DNA of 64,000 bases from Allosphingosinicella vermicomposti (GTDB lineage: Bacteria; Pseudomonadota; Alphaproteobacteria; Sphingomonadales; Sphingomonadaceae). Positions 18,316 to 28,132 of the stretch are shown here, in pieces; positions within the stretch are counted from its first letter, which is position 1, and every line of letters starts with the position of its first letter. The DNA lies in NCBI RefSeq assembly GCF_003012815.1, contig NZ_PXYJ01000001.1, positions 1,116,001-1,180,000 on the forward strand. The letters run 5' to 3'. A program made the translations under genes and the position numbers. The notes beneath the pieces are model-generated. The model made no database searches. It was not told the DNA's origin and worked only from the letters and a program-made list of their open reading frames with translations.

Positions 18316-20376
18316 TTACCAGACTTTCAGACGTTGTTCAGGGGTCAGATACAGCTTTCCGTCCTTCACATCGAACGCCTTATACCATTCGTCGAAGTTG
18401 CGGACGACGAGCGAACGGAGCGGCGCCGGGGTGTGCGGGTCGGTCGCGAGCTGCTGCTGGATGGCCGCGTCACGGACTTTGGCACGCCATGCCTGGCCGA
18501 AAGCGAGGAAGAAGCGCTGATCGCCGGTATAGCCGTCGATCACCGGCGCTTCCTTGCCACCGAGCGACATCTTGTAGGCGTCATAGGCGATGCGGAGCCC
18601 CGCGAGGTCGGCGATGTTTTCGCCAAGCGTCAGTTCGCCATTCACCTTGTGGCCCGGCACCGGCTCATATTCGCCATATTGCTTCACGACCTGGTCGGTG
18701 AGTTTCTTGAAGTTGGCAGCGTCTTCAGCCGTCCACCATTCGACCATGTTGCCGGTCGCGTCGAACTTGCGGCCCTGATCGTCGAAATGATGGGTGATTT
18801 CGTGTCCGATCACCGCGCCGATCGCGCCGTAATTGGCCGCATCGTCTGCCTTCGGATCGAAATAAGGCGCCTGCAGGATCGCGGCGGGGAACACGATTTC
18901 GTTCAGCAGCGGGTTGGCATAAGCGTTCACAGTCTGCGGCGACATGAGCCATTCGCTGCGGTCGACCGGCTTACCGAGCTTCGCCACCTGCCGCAGATAT
19001 TCAAACCGCGTTGCGCGTTCGGCATTGCCCAGCGCGTCACCCGCGATGATTTCGAGCGACGAATAATCCCGCCATTTGTCCGGATAGCCGATCTTTGGCG
19101 TGAAGGAGGCGAGCTTGGCGCGGGCCTTCACCCGCGTTTCCGGCGACATCCACTCAAGATGGGCGAGCCGATTGTCCATCGCCTTGATGAGATTGCCGAC
19201 GAGGACATCCATCTTCGCCTTGGATTCCGGCGGGAAATATTTGGCGACATAGAGTTCGCCCACGGCCTCGCCGAGGCTGGAGCCGACGAGGTCCACGCCA
19301 CGCTTCCAGCGATCCTTGAGTTGCGGCGTACCCTGCAACGTCTTGCCATTGAAGGCGAAGCTTTCATCGACAAAGGCCTTGGGAAGCACGGCCGCGGCGT
19401 CGGAAATCACCTGGAAGGCGAGATAGTCTTTCCACGCCTGAAGCGGCTCGCTCTGCACAAGCTTCGCGGCACCCTCGATCGCGCTCGGATGGAGCATGAT
19501 ATAATTTTGCTGCGCGGGAATGCCGGTCGCGGCGAGATAGGTCTTCCAGTCGAAACCCGGCGCCCTCTTTTCGAGATCCGCGAGAGTGGTCGGGTTGTAG
19601 AGCTTGTCGAGCTGACGCTGCTCGACCCGGCTCCAATGCGCGGTCGCAATCTTCGTCTCGAGATCGACCACACGCTTCGCGCGCGCTTCAGGATCGGAAA
19701 GGCCGGCAAGGCGCATCATCGTGCCGACATGCTTTACATAAGCGTCGCGCGCGGCGGCATGTTTGGCGTCGAGATAATAATCGCGGTCGGGCATGCCGAG
19801 GCCGCCCTGGCCAAGGTAAACAGCATATTGATCGTTCTTGCGAAGATCCTGCTCGACGCCTGCGCCGACCGGCGTGCCGATTCCGACCTGGCCGAATTCC
19901 CCGAACAAGCGGGCGAGATCGCTCGCCGTCTTCACGCTGTCAATCTTCGCGAGATAAGGCTTCAGCGGCGCCGTCCCCTTCGCCTCGATCGTGGCTTCGT
20001 CCATGAAGCTTGCGTAAAGATCGCCGACCTTCTGGCTGACGCTGCCCTTCGGCCCCTTTTCCTTCGCTGCGCTTTCGATGATCTCGCGCGTGCGCTGATC
20101 GGAAAGGTCGCGGAGGATCGCCATGCTGCCCCAAGAGGAACGGTCCGCAGGGATTTCAGTCGTGCGTGCCCAACCGCCATTCACATATTCAAAGAAGCTG
20201 TCGCCCGGCTTCACCTGCGTGTCCATGCCGGACATATCGACGCCCCACTTGCCGAACTGCGCGGCGGCGGCCGCTTTCGCTACGGCCGGTGAAGCGGCTT
20301 GGGTCGCGGCGAGACTCGGCGTGGTTGCGGCAAGCGCAGCCATCGCGACACCGGACAAGATCAAATGCTTGAACAT
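18316..20376 (-). CDS. M13 family zinc metallopeptidase (neprilysin/PepO type)
   Basis: A secreted zinc endopeptidase of about 686 residues. The zinc site HEITH is at about 525-529 and the third ligand sits in ENIADLAGLR near 584; the C-terminus ends in the family-typical RLKVW. A signal peptide (MFKHLILSGVAMAALAATTPSLA) follows the ATG at 20376, which is preceded by GAGGGG. The predicted location is periplasm or outside. A strong terminator follows. Its neighbours do not indicate a specific substrate. Confidence 0.93.
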   Translation of the reverse strand: MFKHLILSGVAMAALAATTPSLAATQAASPAVAKAAAAAQFGKWGVDMSGMDTQVKPGDSFFEYVNGGWARTTEIPADRSSWGSMAILRDLSDQRTREIIESAAKEKGPKGSVSQKVGDLYASFMDEATIEAKGTAPLKPYLAKIDSVKTASDLARLFGEFGQVGIGTPVGAGVEQDLRKNDQYAVYLGQGGLGMPDRDYYLDAKHAAARDAYVKHVGTMMRLAGLSDPEARAKRVVDLETKIATAHWSRVEQRQLDKLYNPTTLADLEKRAPGFDWKTYLAATGIPAQQNYIMLHPSAIEGAAKLVQSEPLQAWKDYLAFQVISDAAAVLPKAFVDESFAFNGKTLQGTPQLKDRWKRGVDLVGSSLGEAVGELYVAKYFPPESKAKMDVLVGNLIKAMDNRLAHLEWMSPETRVKARAKLASFTPKIGYPDKWRDYSSLEIIAGDALGNAERATRFEYLRQVAKLGKPVDRSEWLMSPQTVNAYANPLLNEIVFPAAILQAPYFDPKADDAANYGAIGAVIGHEITHHFDDQGRKFDATGNMVEWWTAEDAANFKKLTDQVVKQYGEYEPVPGHKVNGELTLGENIADLAGLRIAYDAYKMSLGGKEAPVIDGYTGDQRFFLAFGQAWRAKVRDAAIQQQLATDPHTPAPLRSLVVRNFDEWYKAFDVKDGKLYLTPEQRLKVW

Positions 20377-20503
20377 GCTTAGAAAACCCCTCGGCATAAC
20401 GTGTGTGATGCAGGTCACACACTTGCACATCCCCTAAAGCTTGAAAAGGGGCCTCACGCACGTAAGGCTCGACAGCGATCCTGCTTCCTGCCACCCTTGC
20501 GTA

Positions 20504-22852
20504 ATGCGGGAGAAAGAACTTCGGCTCGCCCTCGTTTGTTATGGCGGCATTAGCCTCGCCGTCTACATGCACGGCATCACCAAGGAGATCTGGCGCCTTG
20601 CCAGCGCAAGCCAGGCGCATCACAGGCCGGGTGCGGGCACGGATGGGACGGCCTGCGTGTACCGTCGCCTGCTACGCATGATCGCGGACGAATGCGGGAT
20701 CGATTTACGGGTCATCGTCGATATCCTCGCCGGGGCCAGCGCGGGCGGAATCAACGCCATTTTCCTCGCAGAAGCGATTTCATCCGGGGCCTCTCTCGAC
20801 CCGCTCACCGATTTGTGGCTGGAGACGGCCGACGTCGACAAGCTCGTCGATCCGGAAGTGAGCGCCGTATCCCGGTTTGCCAAAGCTGCTGCCGTACCCT
20901 TTGCGTGGATGCTCTCGGCCAAGCGCGGCGGCGCGGTCGAGAGGACAGTTGAGGCCGATCACCGTGCCGAAGTCCGCGGGAAGCTTGCTAATTTCGTGCG
21001 CGCCCGGTGGTTCGATCCGCCCTTTGGCGGGCGTATCTTTACCGATCTGCTGCTCGATGCGTTCAAGGCGATGAGTGCCGAGCCCAAAGGCCCGCCCCTC
21101 CTTCCCGATTATCAGCCGCTCGATCTATTCGTCACCGTGACCGATTTTCATGGTTATCCTCAGCGCCTGCGCCTCCACAGTCCTGCGGAGGTGGTCGAGC
21201 GCGAACATCGCATCACGCTCGCCTTCCGGGATGAAGGCGGGGCTAGCCGGAGACTGGCGGATATGGCCGAGCTTGTCTTCGCGGCGCGCGCGACGGCAAG
21301 CTTTCCTGGCGCATTCCCGCCTTTTCAGGTCTCGGAGCTCGACAAGGCATTGGCCGACCGGGATCACCCATGGCCTGGACGCCTGAACTTCCTGAAACGC
21401 GTACTCCCGCGCCATGTGGCGATCGGCGACATCGACGCGGCGACCTTGATCGACGGATCGGTACTCGCCAACGCTCCCTTTCGCCCGGCTCTGGCAGCGC
21501 TCGATGACCGGCCGGTGCGGCGAGAAGTCGACAGGCGCTTCGTCTACATCGATCCGACGCCTGGGCACAAAAGCATCCGTATGGGCAATGGCGGTGACAA
21601 CGGGGCGGAAAAGCCCGGTTTCTTCGCCACTATCTTCGGCGCCATGTCGGATATTCCGCGCGAACAGCCAATTCGCGACAATCTGGAGGCGATCGACCAG
21701 CGATCCTCCCGCATTCGCCGGATGACGCGCATCGTCATTTCGATGCGGCCCGAAGTCGAGGCGGCAATCGAGCGGACGTTCGGGCTCACTCTGCTCCTCA
21801 CCCGACCGACGCCCGCGCGCCTTGCCGCGTGGCGCTTCAAGGCCAATACCATCGCCGCTCGGGACGCCGGCTTCACCTATCCTGCTTACGGCCACCTCAA
21901 GCTCTCGGTGGTCGTCGAGGATATGGCCCATCTTATTTTTCGTCTGGGTGAGGGCGATGGACGGCAGCGTTATGAAGAGGTGCGGCAGGCCATCTGGCGC
22001 GTGGTTCGGGCACAAGGCCTCGATGCTGATGATGCGATGACATCGAAGGGCGCCCGCGCCGACGTGATCGACTTCATGCGCCACTACGACCTCTCATTCC
22101 GGACGCGGCGCCTGCGCTTTCTTGCGCGGCGGCTCAACGAAATTGACGAAACGGTTGAGCTTCCGCGCGAAGCGGCGAACAAGGTGCGGGAAGTCGTTTA
22201 CCGCCTGATCGGCCGCTATCGCCATCTGAGCGCGAGCACCGAGGAAGAAAAAGCAGTCTTCGCTTCCGTCACGGAAAACGCTGAAGCCGCAATGGCCGCG
22301 CTTGGCGCGCGGATGGATCTTCAGGCGCTCGATAACGAAGCGGACGAGGTGCTGGCCGAGGCGCTGGCGTCCCTCCCTACCCCAGAGCGCCGGGCGATGA
22401 TCCTCGCTTACCTCGGCTTCCCGTTTTACGACGTCGCAACCCTACCCCTCCTCCAAGGCGAGGGATTGGACGAATTCGATCCGGTAAAGGTCGACCGCAT
22501 TTCGCCCGACGATGCGACGGCCATCCGCGAAGGCGGCGCCGAAGCCACCCTTAAGGGAATCCAGTTTCACAATTTTGGCGCCTTTTTCAGCCGCGCCTAT
22601 CGCGAAAATGACTATATCTGGGGCCGTCTCCATGGAGCGGACCGGCTGATCGACATCGTCATATCGACCTTGCCCGCTGGAAAAAGGCTTCCGGCCGGTG
22701 CAGCCGCTACCCTCAAGAAGGAGGCATTCGCCGCGATCATCGCCGACGAGCGAGGGCGGTGCCTCAGCGCACAAAGCCTGCTTGACGAACTTGAGCGGGA
22801 GATCGGCACGCCGCCTTCCGAACCGCAGGCCGGGTCGTCAAGGGTAGACTGA
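20504..22852 (+). CDS. Patatin-like phospholipase-related protein (DUF3376 type)
   Basis: A 782-residue protein starting with a patatin hydrolase fold. The nucleophile elbow is GASAG with Ser79 (DILAGASAGGINAIFLA) and the catalytic Asp is in LIDGSVLANAPF near residue 317. The long C-terminal half matches the patatin-related proteins that carry a DUF3376 region, which end in alternating helical segments. The ATG at 20504 is chosen because it gives MREKELRLALVCYGG, the family N-terminus. It is probably a lipid acyl hydrolase; no signal peptide. Confidence 0.88.
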   Translation: MREKELRLALVCYGGISLAVYMHGITKEIWRLASASQAHHRPGAGTDGTACVYRRLLRMIADECGIDLRVIVDILAGASAGGINAIFLAEAISSGASLDPLTDLWLETADVDKLVDPEVSAVSRFAKAAAVPFAWMLSAKRGGAVERTVEADHRAEVRGKLANFVRARWFDPPFGGRIFTDLLLDAFKAMSAEPKGPPLLPDYQPLDLFVTVTDFHGYPQRLRLHSPAEVVEREHRITLAFRDEGGASRRLADMAELVFAARATASFPGAFPPFQVSELDKALADRDHPWPGRLNFLKRVLPRHVAIGDIDAATLIDGSVLANAPFRPALAALDDRPVRREVDRRFVYIDPTPGHKSIRMGNGGDNGAEKPGFFATIFGAMSDIPREQPIRDNLEAIDQRSSRIRRMTRIVISMRPEVEAAIERTFGLTLLLTRPTPARLAAWRFKANTIAARDAGFTYPAYGHLKLSVVVEDMAHLIFRLGEGDGRQRYEEVRQAIWRVVRAQGLDADDAMTSKGARADVIDFMRHYDLSFRTRRLRFLARRLNEIDETVELPREAANKVREVVYRLIGRYRHLSASTEEEKAVFASVTENAEAAMAALGARMDLQALDNEADEVLAEALASLPTPERRAMILAYLGFPFYDVATLPLLQGEGLDEFDPVKVDRISPDDATAIREGGAEATLKGIQFHNFGAFFSRAYRENDYIWGRLHGADRLIDIVISTLPAGKRLPAGAAATLKKEAFAAIIADERGRCLSAQSLLDELEREIGTPPSEPQAGSSRVD

Positions 22853-22901
22853 CAGCGATTTTATCGTAAGGCAGGGAACAGGGCTGCCAGGGAGGCAAAA
22901 A

Positions 22902-23228
22902 ATGCAGTTTCTGAGAACCCTGTTCTGGGTGGTGCTGGCGATGACCATCGTGCTCTTTTCCAGCGCGAACTGGACACCCGTGACCGTCAATTTATGGGGC
23001 GGCTTGGAGGCAGTCGTGAAGCTGCCGGTTCTGATTTTCGCGGCCTTCCTCATCGGTTTCGCTCCCCCCTTCGCTTATTATCGCGCGCGCATTTGGTCGC
23101 TGCGCAGGCGGGTCGAAACATTGGAGCGGAATGCGACCCCTCCCGCGATGCCCGTCGAAAGCGTTTCTTCGCATTCACTCACGGAGGCGCCGCATCCTAC
23201 CGCTAGCGATATTGGACCCTCGGTATGA
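22902..23228 (+). CDS. lapA: LapA-domain (DUF1049) membrane protein
   Basis: A 108-residue protein with two membrane segments (residues ~5-23 and ~38-58), the family motif NWTPVTVNLWGG between them, and a cytoplasmic helix SLRRRVETLER. In enterobacteria LapA works with LapB in lipopolysaccharide assembly and LpxC control; here only LapA is seen. The stop overlaps the pyrF start (ATGA), so it is translated with pyrF. Confidence 0.85.
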   Translation: MQFLRTLFWVVLAMTIVLFSSANWTPVTVNLWGGLEAVVKLPVLIFAAFLIGFAPPFAYYRARIWSLRRRVETLERNATPPAMPVESVSSHSLTEAPHPTASDIGPSV

Positions 23229-23899
23229 GCAGCCCCGTCTATGTCGCCATCGACACACCCGACATCGATCGCGCGAGGGTGATCGCCGCCCGCGTCCGCA
23301 ACCATGTCGGCGGCCTGAAGCTCGGTCTCGAATTCTTTTCCGCCCATGGCGCTTCAGGCGTGCAGGAAATGGCGAAGGTTGGCCTTCCAATCTTTCTCGA
23401 CCTGAAATTGCACGACATTCCGAACACCGTGGCGAAGGCGGTGCATGCGCTGCGTCCGCTTCGTCCCGCCATCCTGACCGTTCATGCCGCGGGCGGACGG
23501 GCGATGCTGGAAGATGCCAAGGCCGCAGCGCCTGAAGGCACGAAGGTGGTGGCCGTGACTGTCCTCACCAGCCTTGATGGCAACGACCTTGAATCGATTG
23601 GCGTGGCCGCAAATCCTCATGCGCAGGTGGAGCGGCTGACTGCACTTGCCCGCGAGGCCGGGTTGGACGGCGTCGTCTGCTCCGGCAATGAAGTGGCGGC
23701 GGCCAAAGCGCTCTGGCCCGGCGGCTTCTTCGTCGTGCCTGGCGTCCGCCCCGCTGATGCAGGCGCAAGCGACCAGAAACGCGTCATGACCCCGCGCGCC
23801 GCCCTCGACAATGGCGCGTCCATCCTCGTCATTGGCCGCCCGATCACGCAGGCAGAAGATCCCGATCAGGCCGCAAGGGCAATCGGCGCGACGCTGTAA
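23225..23899 (+). CDS. pyrF: Orotidine 5'-phosphate decarboxylase
   Basis: Converts OMP to UMP, the last step of de novo pyrimidine synthesis. The 224-residue TIM barrel has Asp10, Lys32, and the catalytic tetrad residues Asp59, Lys61 and Asp64 in FLDLKLHDIPNT. The phosphate-binding ending GASILVIGRPITQAEDP is intact. It overlaps lapA by four bases. Confidence 0.96.
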   Translation: MSSPVYVAIDTPDIDRARVIAARVRNHVGGLKLGLEFFSAHGASGVQEMAKVGLPIFLDLKLHDIPNTVAKAVHALRPLRPAILTVHAAGGRAMLEDAKAAAPEGTKVVAVTVLTSLDGNDLESIGVAANPHAQVERLTALAREAGLDGVVCSGNEVAAAKALWPGGFFVVPGVRPADAGASDQKRVMTPRAALDNGASILVIGRPITQAEDPDQAARAIGATL

Positions 23900-23986
23900 G
23901 CGCCTTTCGAACGACGGTTTACATCAAACTGGCGTGGGTGGGCGCCTCTCGCATCGCATCCCGGTGTTGCGGGCCGTCACCCACTC

Positions 23987-24062
23987 CCGTTAGCCCTGAG
24001 CTTGTCGAAGGGCGTGTGAATCACACGGTGCACACGCCCTTCGACAAGCTCAGGGCTAACGG
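23987..24062. repeat. Perfect 32-bp inverted repeat between pyrF and dnaA
   Basis: Arms at 23987-24018 and 24031-24062 are exact reverse complements over 32 bases with a 12-base spacer. Each holds CTGAGCTTGTCGAAGGGC, the core shared with other intergenic repeats here. It sits between the convergent ends of pyrF and dnaA, where it could end both transcripts. Confidence 0.85.
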
Positions 24063-24106
24063 CGAAGTAAAATCCTTTGTGGTCGAAGCCGTTCAGGGCC
24101 CCGCGA

Positions 24107-25507
24107 TTAGCTTTCGAGCTGGCGTGTCAGCAAACGGATATCGGCGTCGAGCTCGGCATCCTGGGCGCGGAGCTTTTCGATCTGACGGACGGCGTGGATC
24201 ACGGTTGTATGATCGCGTCCACCAAAGCGGCGGCCGATTTCGGGGAGCGAACGCGGCGTCAGCTGCTTGGACAGATACATGGCGACCTGGCGCGGACGGG
24301 CGACTTCGCGGGCACGGCGGGCGGAGGTCATTTCCGCCTTCCGGATGCGATAGTGATCCGACACCTTGCTCTGGATCTCGTCGATCGAGATGCGACGCTG
24401 GTTGGCGCGCAGGATGTTCGCCAGCACCTCGCCGACGAAATCGAGGTCGATCGCGCGATTCTGCATCTGGGCATAAGCCGCGATACGGTTGAGCGCGCCT
24501 TCCAGTTCACGAACGTTGGAGCTGATCCGTTTGGCGAGGAACATCACGACATCGTCCGGCACGCTGACCGGAAGCGTTTCCAGCTTCTTTTGGATGATGC
24601 CGAGGCGCAGTTCGAGGTCCGGCTGGTTGACGTCCGCGACGAGGCCCCAGGACAGGCGCGACAGAATGCGGGGCTCGATGCCGTCTAGATCCTGCGGCGC
24701 GCGATCGGACGAAATAACGAGGCGGCTTCCGGCCGAGATGATCTCGTTCATCGTGTGGAAGAATTCTTCCTGCGTCGATTCCTTGCCAGCGATGAACTGG
24801 ACGTCATCGATCATCAGCAGGTCCGCAGAACGCAGCTGCTGCTTGAAGCTGATCGTATCGTTGGCGCGGAGCGCGGCAACAAACTCGACCATGAACTTCT
24901 CGGCCGACATGTAGACGATTTTGGCACCCGGGCGGCGGGCGCGGAATTCGTGGCCGATGGCGTGGAGAAGGTGCGTTTTGCCGCGCCCCGTGCCGCCATG
25001 GATGAAGAGCGGATTGAAGGCGACATTCTCGGCCGTCGCGAGCGTGCGCGCGGCATTGAACGCAACCTCATTGGCCTTGCCGACGACGAAGCTGTCGAAG
25101 CGATAACGCGGCTCCAGCGGCACGCCGTAAAGGCTGCCTTGGACTTCCACCGGTGCTTCTTCGATTTCGGGGGCCGCCGGAATTGCGGCAACAGCGGCGG
25201 TGCGGGGCGCGTTGGCACCGACCGCTACGCGGATGTGACGGACGCTCGGCAACGTCGCTCGCCATGCGAGCACGAGCCGTTCTGCGAAATGGGTCTGCAC
25301 CCAATCGGCCATGAATTGCGAAGGGAGTTCGAGCGTAAGTGTCGCGGAATCAGCATCAAAGGCGCCAAGCGCGATCGGGCGCAGCCAGCCATCGAAGGTC
25401 CGCGCGCCGCAATCCCGGCGAAGGCCCGTGCGGATCGCATCCCACGCGGCAGCGATGGGATCACCGGCAATGGCCTCGTCCATGGCAATGGCTTGCTTTT
25501 GACCCAC
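24107..25507 (-). CDS. dnaA: Chromosomal replication initiator DnaA
   Basis: AAA+ protein that binds DnaA boxes and opens the origin. The sequence has the N-terminal DnaB-interaction domain ([21 protein letters not shown]), Walker A GGTGRGKT, Walker B LMIDDVQF, and the C-terminal DNA-binding signature [19 protein letters not shown] chose the GTG at 25507 because AAAGGGGG lies eight bases upstream; the ATG at 25483 has no such site, and further upstream starts add unconserved residues. Order with rpsT fits alphaproteobacteria. Confidence 0.95.
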   Translation of the reverse strand: MGQKQAIAMDEAIAGDPIAAAWDAIRTGLRRDCGARTFDGWLRPIALGAFDADSATLTLELPSQFMADWVQTHFAERLVLAWRATLPSVRHIRVAVGANAPRTAAVAAIPAAPEIEEAPVEVQGSLYGVPLEPRYRFDSFVVGKANEVAFNAARTLATAENVAFNPLFIHGGTGRGKTHLLHAIGHEFRARRPGAKIVYMSAEKFMVEFVAALRANDTISFKQQLRSADLLMIDDVQFIAGKESTQEEFFHTMNEIISAGSRLVISSDRAPQDLDGIEPRILSRLSWGLVADVNQPDLELRLGIIQKKLETLPVSVPDDVVMFLAKRISSNVRELEGALNRIAAYAQMQNRAIDLDFVGEVLANILRANQRRISIDEIQSKVSDHYRIRKAEMTSARRAREVARPRQVAMYLSKQLTPRSLPEIGRRFGGRDHTTVIHAVRQIEKLRAQDAELDADIRLLTRQLES

Positions 25508-25871
25508 GCGCTCAACCCCCTTTAAGGACCGCCTCCACGACAAAGCGCGCCCATCAAATCCGCCAGACAAAGCTCGCCCGTATGGCGAAACGCGATTGTC
25601 GCGCGCCAATCCGTGAGGTCACTTTGCTGTGTGCATCCGAAGGCGAGATTCGCGCCCCGGAAGAGTTGTGTTGTACGGACGAAATCGCCGAACGATCAAG
25701 GCTGATTTAGGTCATATAACTGAAATAAAATCGTTGACACGGAAATGCTTAGAAGCCGCGGCACTTGATCTAAAATCCAATATTTTCAATATTTAAGCAC
25801 AACAACGGCACGAACCGGGAACGACGCGAATCGCGGGAAAAGCTTGGGTTTGTCATTTCGCAACCGGCATG
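25508..25871. other. AT-rich gap between rpsT and dnaA
   Basis: No gene is supported here. The segment 25700-25800 is clearly AT-richer than its surroundings and contains AATATTTTCAATATT, an inverted repeat. It probably holds the dnaA promoter on the minus strand. I looked for the DnaA-box consensus TTATCCACA on both strands and did not see it, so an origin is not supported. Confidence 0.5.
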
Positions 25872-25903
25872 AAAAAACCCGCCGGATTTTGCATTCGGCG
25901 GGT
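25872..25903 (-). terminator. Intrinsic terminator of rpsT
   Basis: On the minus strand ACCCGCCG pairs with CGGCGGGT over a loop of about a dozen bases, followed directly by TTTTTT. It lies about 25 bases after the rpsT stop, so rpsT is probably transcribed separately from dnaA. Confidence 0.88.
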
Positions 25904-25929
25904 CTTCCTGTTCCTAAATGAAACGAAGC

Positions 25930-26193
25930 TTAGCCGAGGGCGGCGACCCGCTTCACGAGGCGCGAAAACTTGCGCGCCGCAGTGTTCTTGTGGACAACGC
26001 CCTTGGCAACGCCGCGCGCCAGCTCCGGCTGAACCTTCGCGATCGCGTCCTTGGCCTTGTCCTTGTCACCCGAGGCGAGAGCGAGCTCGACCTGCTTCAC
26101 GAAGGTGCGGATACGGCTAACGCGCGCGCCATTGACTTCGGCGCGGCGATCGTTGCGGCGGATACGTTTCTTCGCTTGCGGCGTGTTCGCCAT
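25930..26193 (-). CDS. rpsT: 30S ribosomal protein S20
   Basis: An 87-residue basic protein that binds 16S rRNA. The start [17 protein letters not shown] is the family N-terminus, and the ATG at 26193 is preceded by a GAGG site; seven residues upstream are not conserved. The C-terminus [14 protein letters not shown] is also typical. It is followed by a strong terminator and then by dnaA. Confidence 0.97.
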   Translation of the reverse strand: MANTPQAKKRIRRNDRRAEVNGARVSRIRTFVKQVELALASGDKDKAKDAIAKVQPELARGVAKGVVHKNTAARKFSRLVKRVAALG

Positions 26194-26307
26194 TCTAACT
26201 GCCTCGTCTTGCAAAATGAAAAAGGCGCGGAATCGTCCCGCACCGGTCAGGGGCGCCCTCTACGTGGAAAGGTCTGAGCGGTCAAGGCGGAGGTTGCCAA
26301 TCTTGTT

Positions 26308-26420
26308 CCGTTCGTCCTGAGTAGCCGTTGAGCTTGTCGAAACGGCATATCGAAGGGCTCCGCACGGAATGCTTCGATAAGGGCCTTCGACTTCGCTCAG
26401 TTCCTACTCAGCACGAACGG
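26308..26420. repeat. CCGTTCG...CGAACGG palindromic element, copy 2
   Basis: 113 bp bounded by CCGTTCGTCCTGAGTAG and CTACTCAGCACGAACGG; internal modules match copy 1 at 14594-14705 along most of the length. It lies between mutM and rpsT. The two copies diverge at scattered positions, as expected for an old dispersed family. Confidence 0.8.
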
Positions 26421-26425
26421 CAATG

Positions 26426-27238
26426 TTATTTCTGGCATTTCCCACAGTAGAAGGTGGAACGGCCGCTGTCGACGCGGCGGAGAACGGGCGCGCCGCATGC
26501 GCAGGCTTCCCCTTCCCTTCCATAAACGCGCCATTCCTCGGAGAAGTAGCCGAGTTCGCCGCTGGGCCGCGCATAGTCTCGCAGGGAGGAGCCCCCCGCA
26601 TTTATCGCCGCGATCAGCACGGCCTTGATTGCCTCGACCAGCTTTCCGAGGCGTGCTTTCGATATCTGCCCCGCCGCTTTGCCAGGGTGAATGCCGGAAA
26701 GGTTCAGCGCTTCACAGACATAGATGTTGCCAAGGCCCGCGACGACCGACTGGTCGAGCAACATTGCCTTGATCGGTGCCTGTCGTCCAGCGACCCTATC
26801 CTTGAGGTAACTGGCGGAGAAGATCTCTCCCAAAGGCTCCGGGCCCATACGGGCGAAGGCATCATAAGCGTCGATATCAGCCGTCCTCCATAGATCGACG
26901 AAACCGAAGCGGCGCGGATCATTGAGGGCAAGTACCAGTCCCTTCTCCGTCTCCAGCACCAGATGGTCATGAGGCCCAAGCGCGCCGGGATCGATCCGCC
27001 AACGCCCGGACATGCCGAGGTGGAAAATCATCGTGTCGCCGCGATCCGTATCGATCAGCCCATATTTAGCGCGGCGGCCTAGGCTGGTGACGCGGGCGCC
27101 GGTGAGCCGCTGACGCAGATCTTCCGGGAAAAGCTTGCGCATATCCGCACGATAAGTTTCGACGCGGGTCAGGCGGTGGCCGTCCAGCACGGGAACAAGC
27201 CCCGCTACCGTGGTTTCGACTTCAGGAAGTTCGGGCAT
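26426..27238 (-). CDS. mutM: Formamidopyrimidine-DNA glycosylase (Fpg)
   Basis: Removes 8-oxoguanine and other oxidised purines and cleaves the abasic site. The 270-residue product starts MPELPEVET with catalytic Pro2 and Glu3, has the conserved lysine region, the helix-two-turn-helix (YVCEALNLSGIHP), and a C-terminal zinc finger with two CxxC-type pairs (CACGAP and YCGKCQ). The stop is at the edge of a repeat element. Confidence 0.96.
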   Translation of the reverse strand: MPELPEVETTVAGLVPVLDGHRLTRVETYRADMRKLFPEDLRQRLTGARVTSLGRRAKYGLIDTDRGDTMIFHLGMSGRWRIDPGALGPHDHLVLETEKGLVLALNDPRRFGFVDLWRTADIDAYDAFARMGPEPLGEIFSASYLKDRVAGRQAPIKAMLLDQSVVAGLGNIYVCEALNLSGIHPGKAAGQISKARLGKLVEAIKAVLIAAINAGGSSLRDYARPSGELGYFSEEWRVYGREGEACACGAPVLRRVDSGRSTFYCGKCQK

Positions 27239-27250
27239 GCTTCTCCTTTA

Positions 27251-27333
27251 GCGTCATTTCGGCGAAAGCCGGAATATCGTGACGGAAACGCGCCCTACCC
27301 GGCCTGAGACCCCGGCCTTCGTCGGGGTGACGT
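27251..27333. repeat. Inverted repeat in the mutM-ubiE divergent gap
   Basis: Imperfect arms CGTCATTTCGGCGAAAGCCGG and CCGGCCTTCGTCGGGGTGACG surround a 40-base centre. Both carry the TTCGNCGAAGGCCGG module also seen after trpS. Because mutM and ubiE diverge here, promoters must lie within or beside the element. Confidence 0.65.
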
Positions 27334-27392
27334 TGTAGAACGGAAATGAGAAGAGTGCACATCGTCCATTTCCCCTGCTAGAGGCACTGCCC

Positions 27393-28121
27393 ATGGAAAA
27401 GGTTTCGTTCGGTTATGAGGATGTCGATCCGCAGGAAAAGACCCGGCGGGTGGGCGATGTGTTCCGGTCCGTGGCGTCGCGCTACGACCTGATGAACGAT
27501 TTCATGTCGGGCGGCATGCACCGGCTGTGGAAGGACCATTTCGTGCGCCGGGTGAAGCCGCGTGACGGCGAATCGATCCTCGACATGGCGGGCGGCACCG
27601 GCGACATCGCCTTCCGTATGGCCGCGAAGGGCGCAAACGTCACCGTCGCTGACATCAATGGCGAGATGCTGAAGGTCGGTATGGAACGCGCCAAGCAGCG
27701 CGGCATCGACGGCCTCGTCTGGAGCGAACAGAATGCCGAAACATTGTCCTTCGCGGACAAGAGCTTCGACGCTTATACAATCGCCTTCGGCATCCGTAAC
27801 GTGACCCATATCGACAAAGCGTTGGCCGAGGCGCACCGCGTGCTGAAGACGGGCGGGCGCTTCTTCTGTCTCGAATTTTCGACGGTCACCTGGCCGGGCT
27901 TCAAGACCGTCTACGACAATTATTCCCATCACCTCGTGCCGAAGATCGGCAAGGCGGTGGCGGGCGATGAAGAAAGCTATCGCTACCTCGTCGAATCGAT
28001 CCGCCGTTTCCCCGACATGCCCACCTTCAAAGGCATGATCGACAAGGCTGGGTTCGTGCAGACCAAGGTCGAACCGATCCTGGGCGGTTTGGTGGCGATC
28101 CACAGCGGGTGGAAGATTTGA
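27393..28121 (+). CDS. ubiE: Ubiquinone/menaquinone biosynthesis C-methyltransferase
   Basis: SAM-dependent C-methylation in ubiquinone (and where present menaquinone) synthesis. The 242-residue protein has the family motif YDLMNDFMSGGMHRLWK at 31-47, SAM motif I LDMAGGTGD at 63-71, and AFGIRNV. It is followed by ubiB, a second ubiquinone-pathway gene, with a palindromic repeat between. Confidence 0.96.
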   Translation: MEKVSFGYEDVDPQEKTRRVGDVFRSVASRYDLMNDFMSGGMHRLWKDHFVRRVKPRDGESILDMAGGTGDIAFRMAAKGANVTVADINGEMLKVGMERAKQRGIDGLVWSEQNAETLSFADKSFDAYTIAFGIRNVTHIDKALAEAHRVLKTGGRFFCLEFSTVTWPGFKTVYDNYSHHLVPKIGKAVAGDEESYRYLVESIRRFPDMPTFKGMIDKAGFVQTKVEPILGGLVAIHSGWKI

Positions 28122-28132
28122 TGAGGCACTTA

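Noticed and set aside
18280-20292. A 670-residue open frame on the plus strand opposite the M13 peptidase
   Set aside because: It is a mirror of a GC-rich real gene; the minus strand has the HExxH site, a signal peptide and a terminator. The plus frame has no motif or ribosome-binding site of note.
25508-25929. Chromosomal origin next to dnaA
   Set aside because: The region is AT-rich, but I saw no TTATCCACA-type boxes. In many alphaproteobacteria the origin is elsewhere (near hemE).
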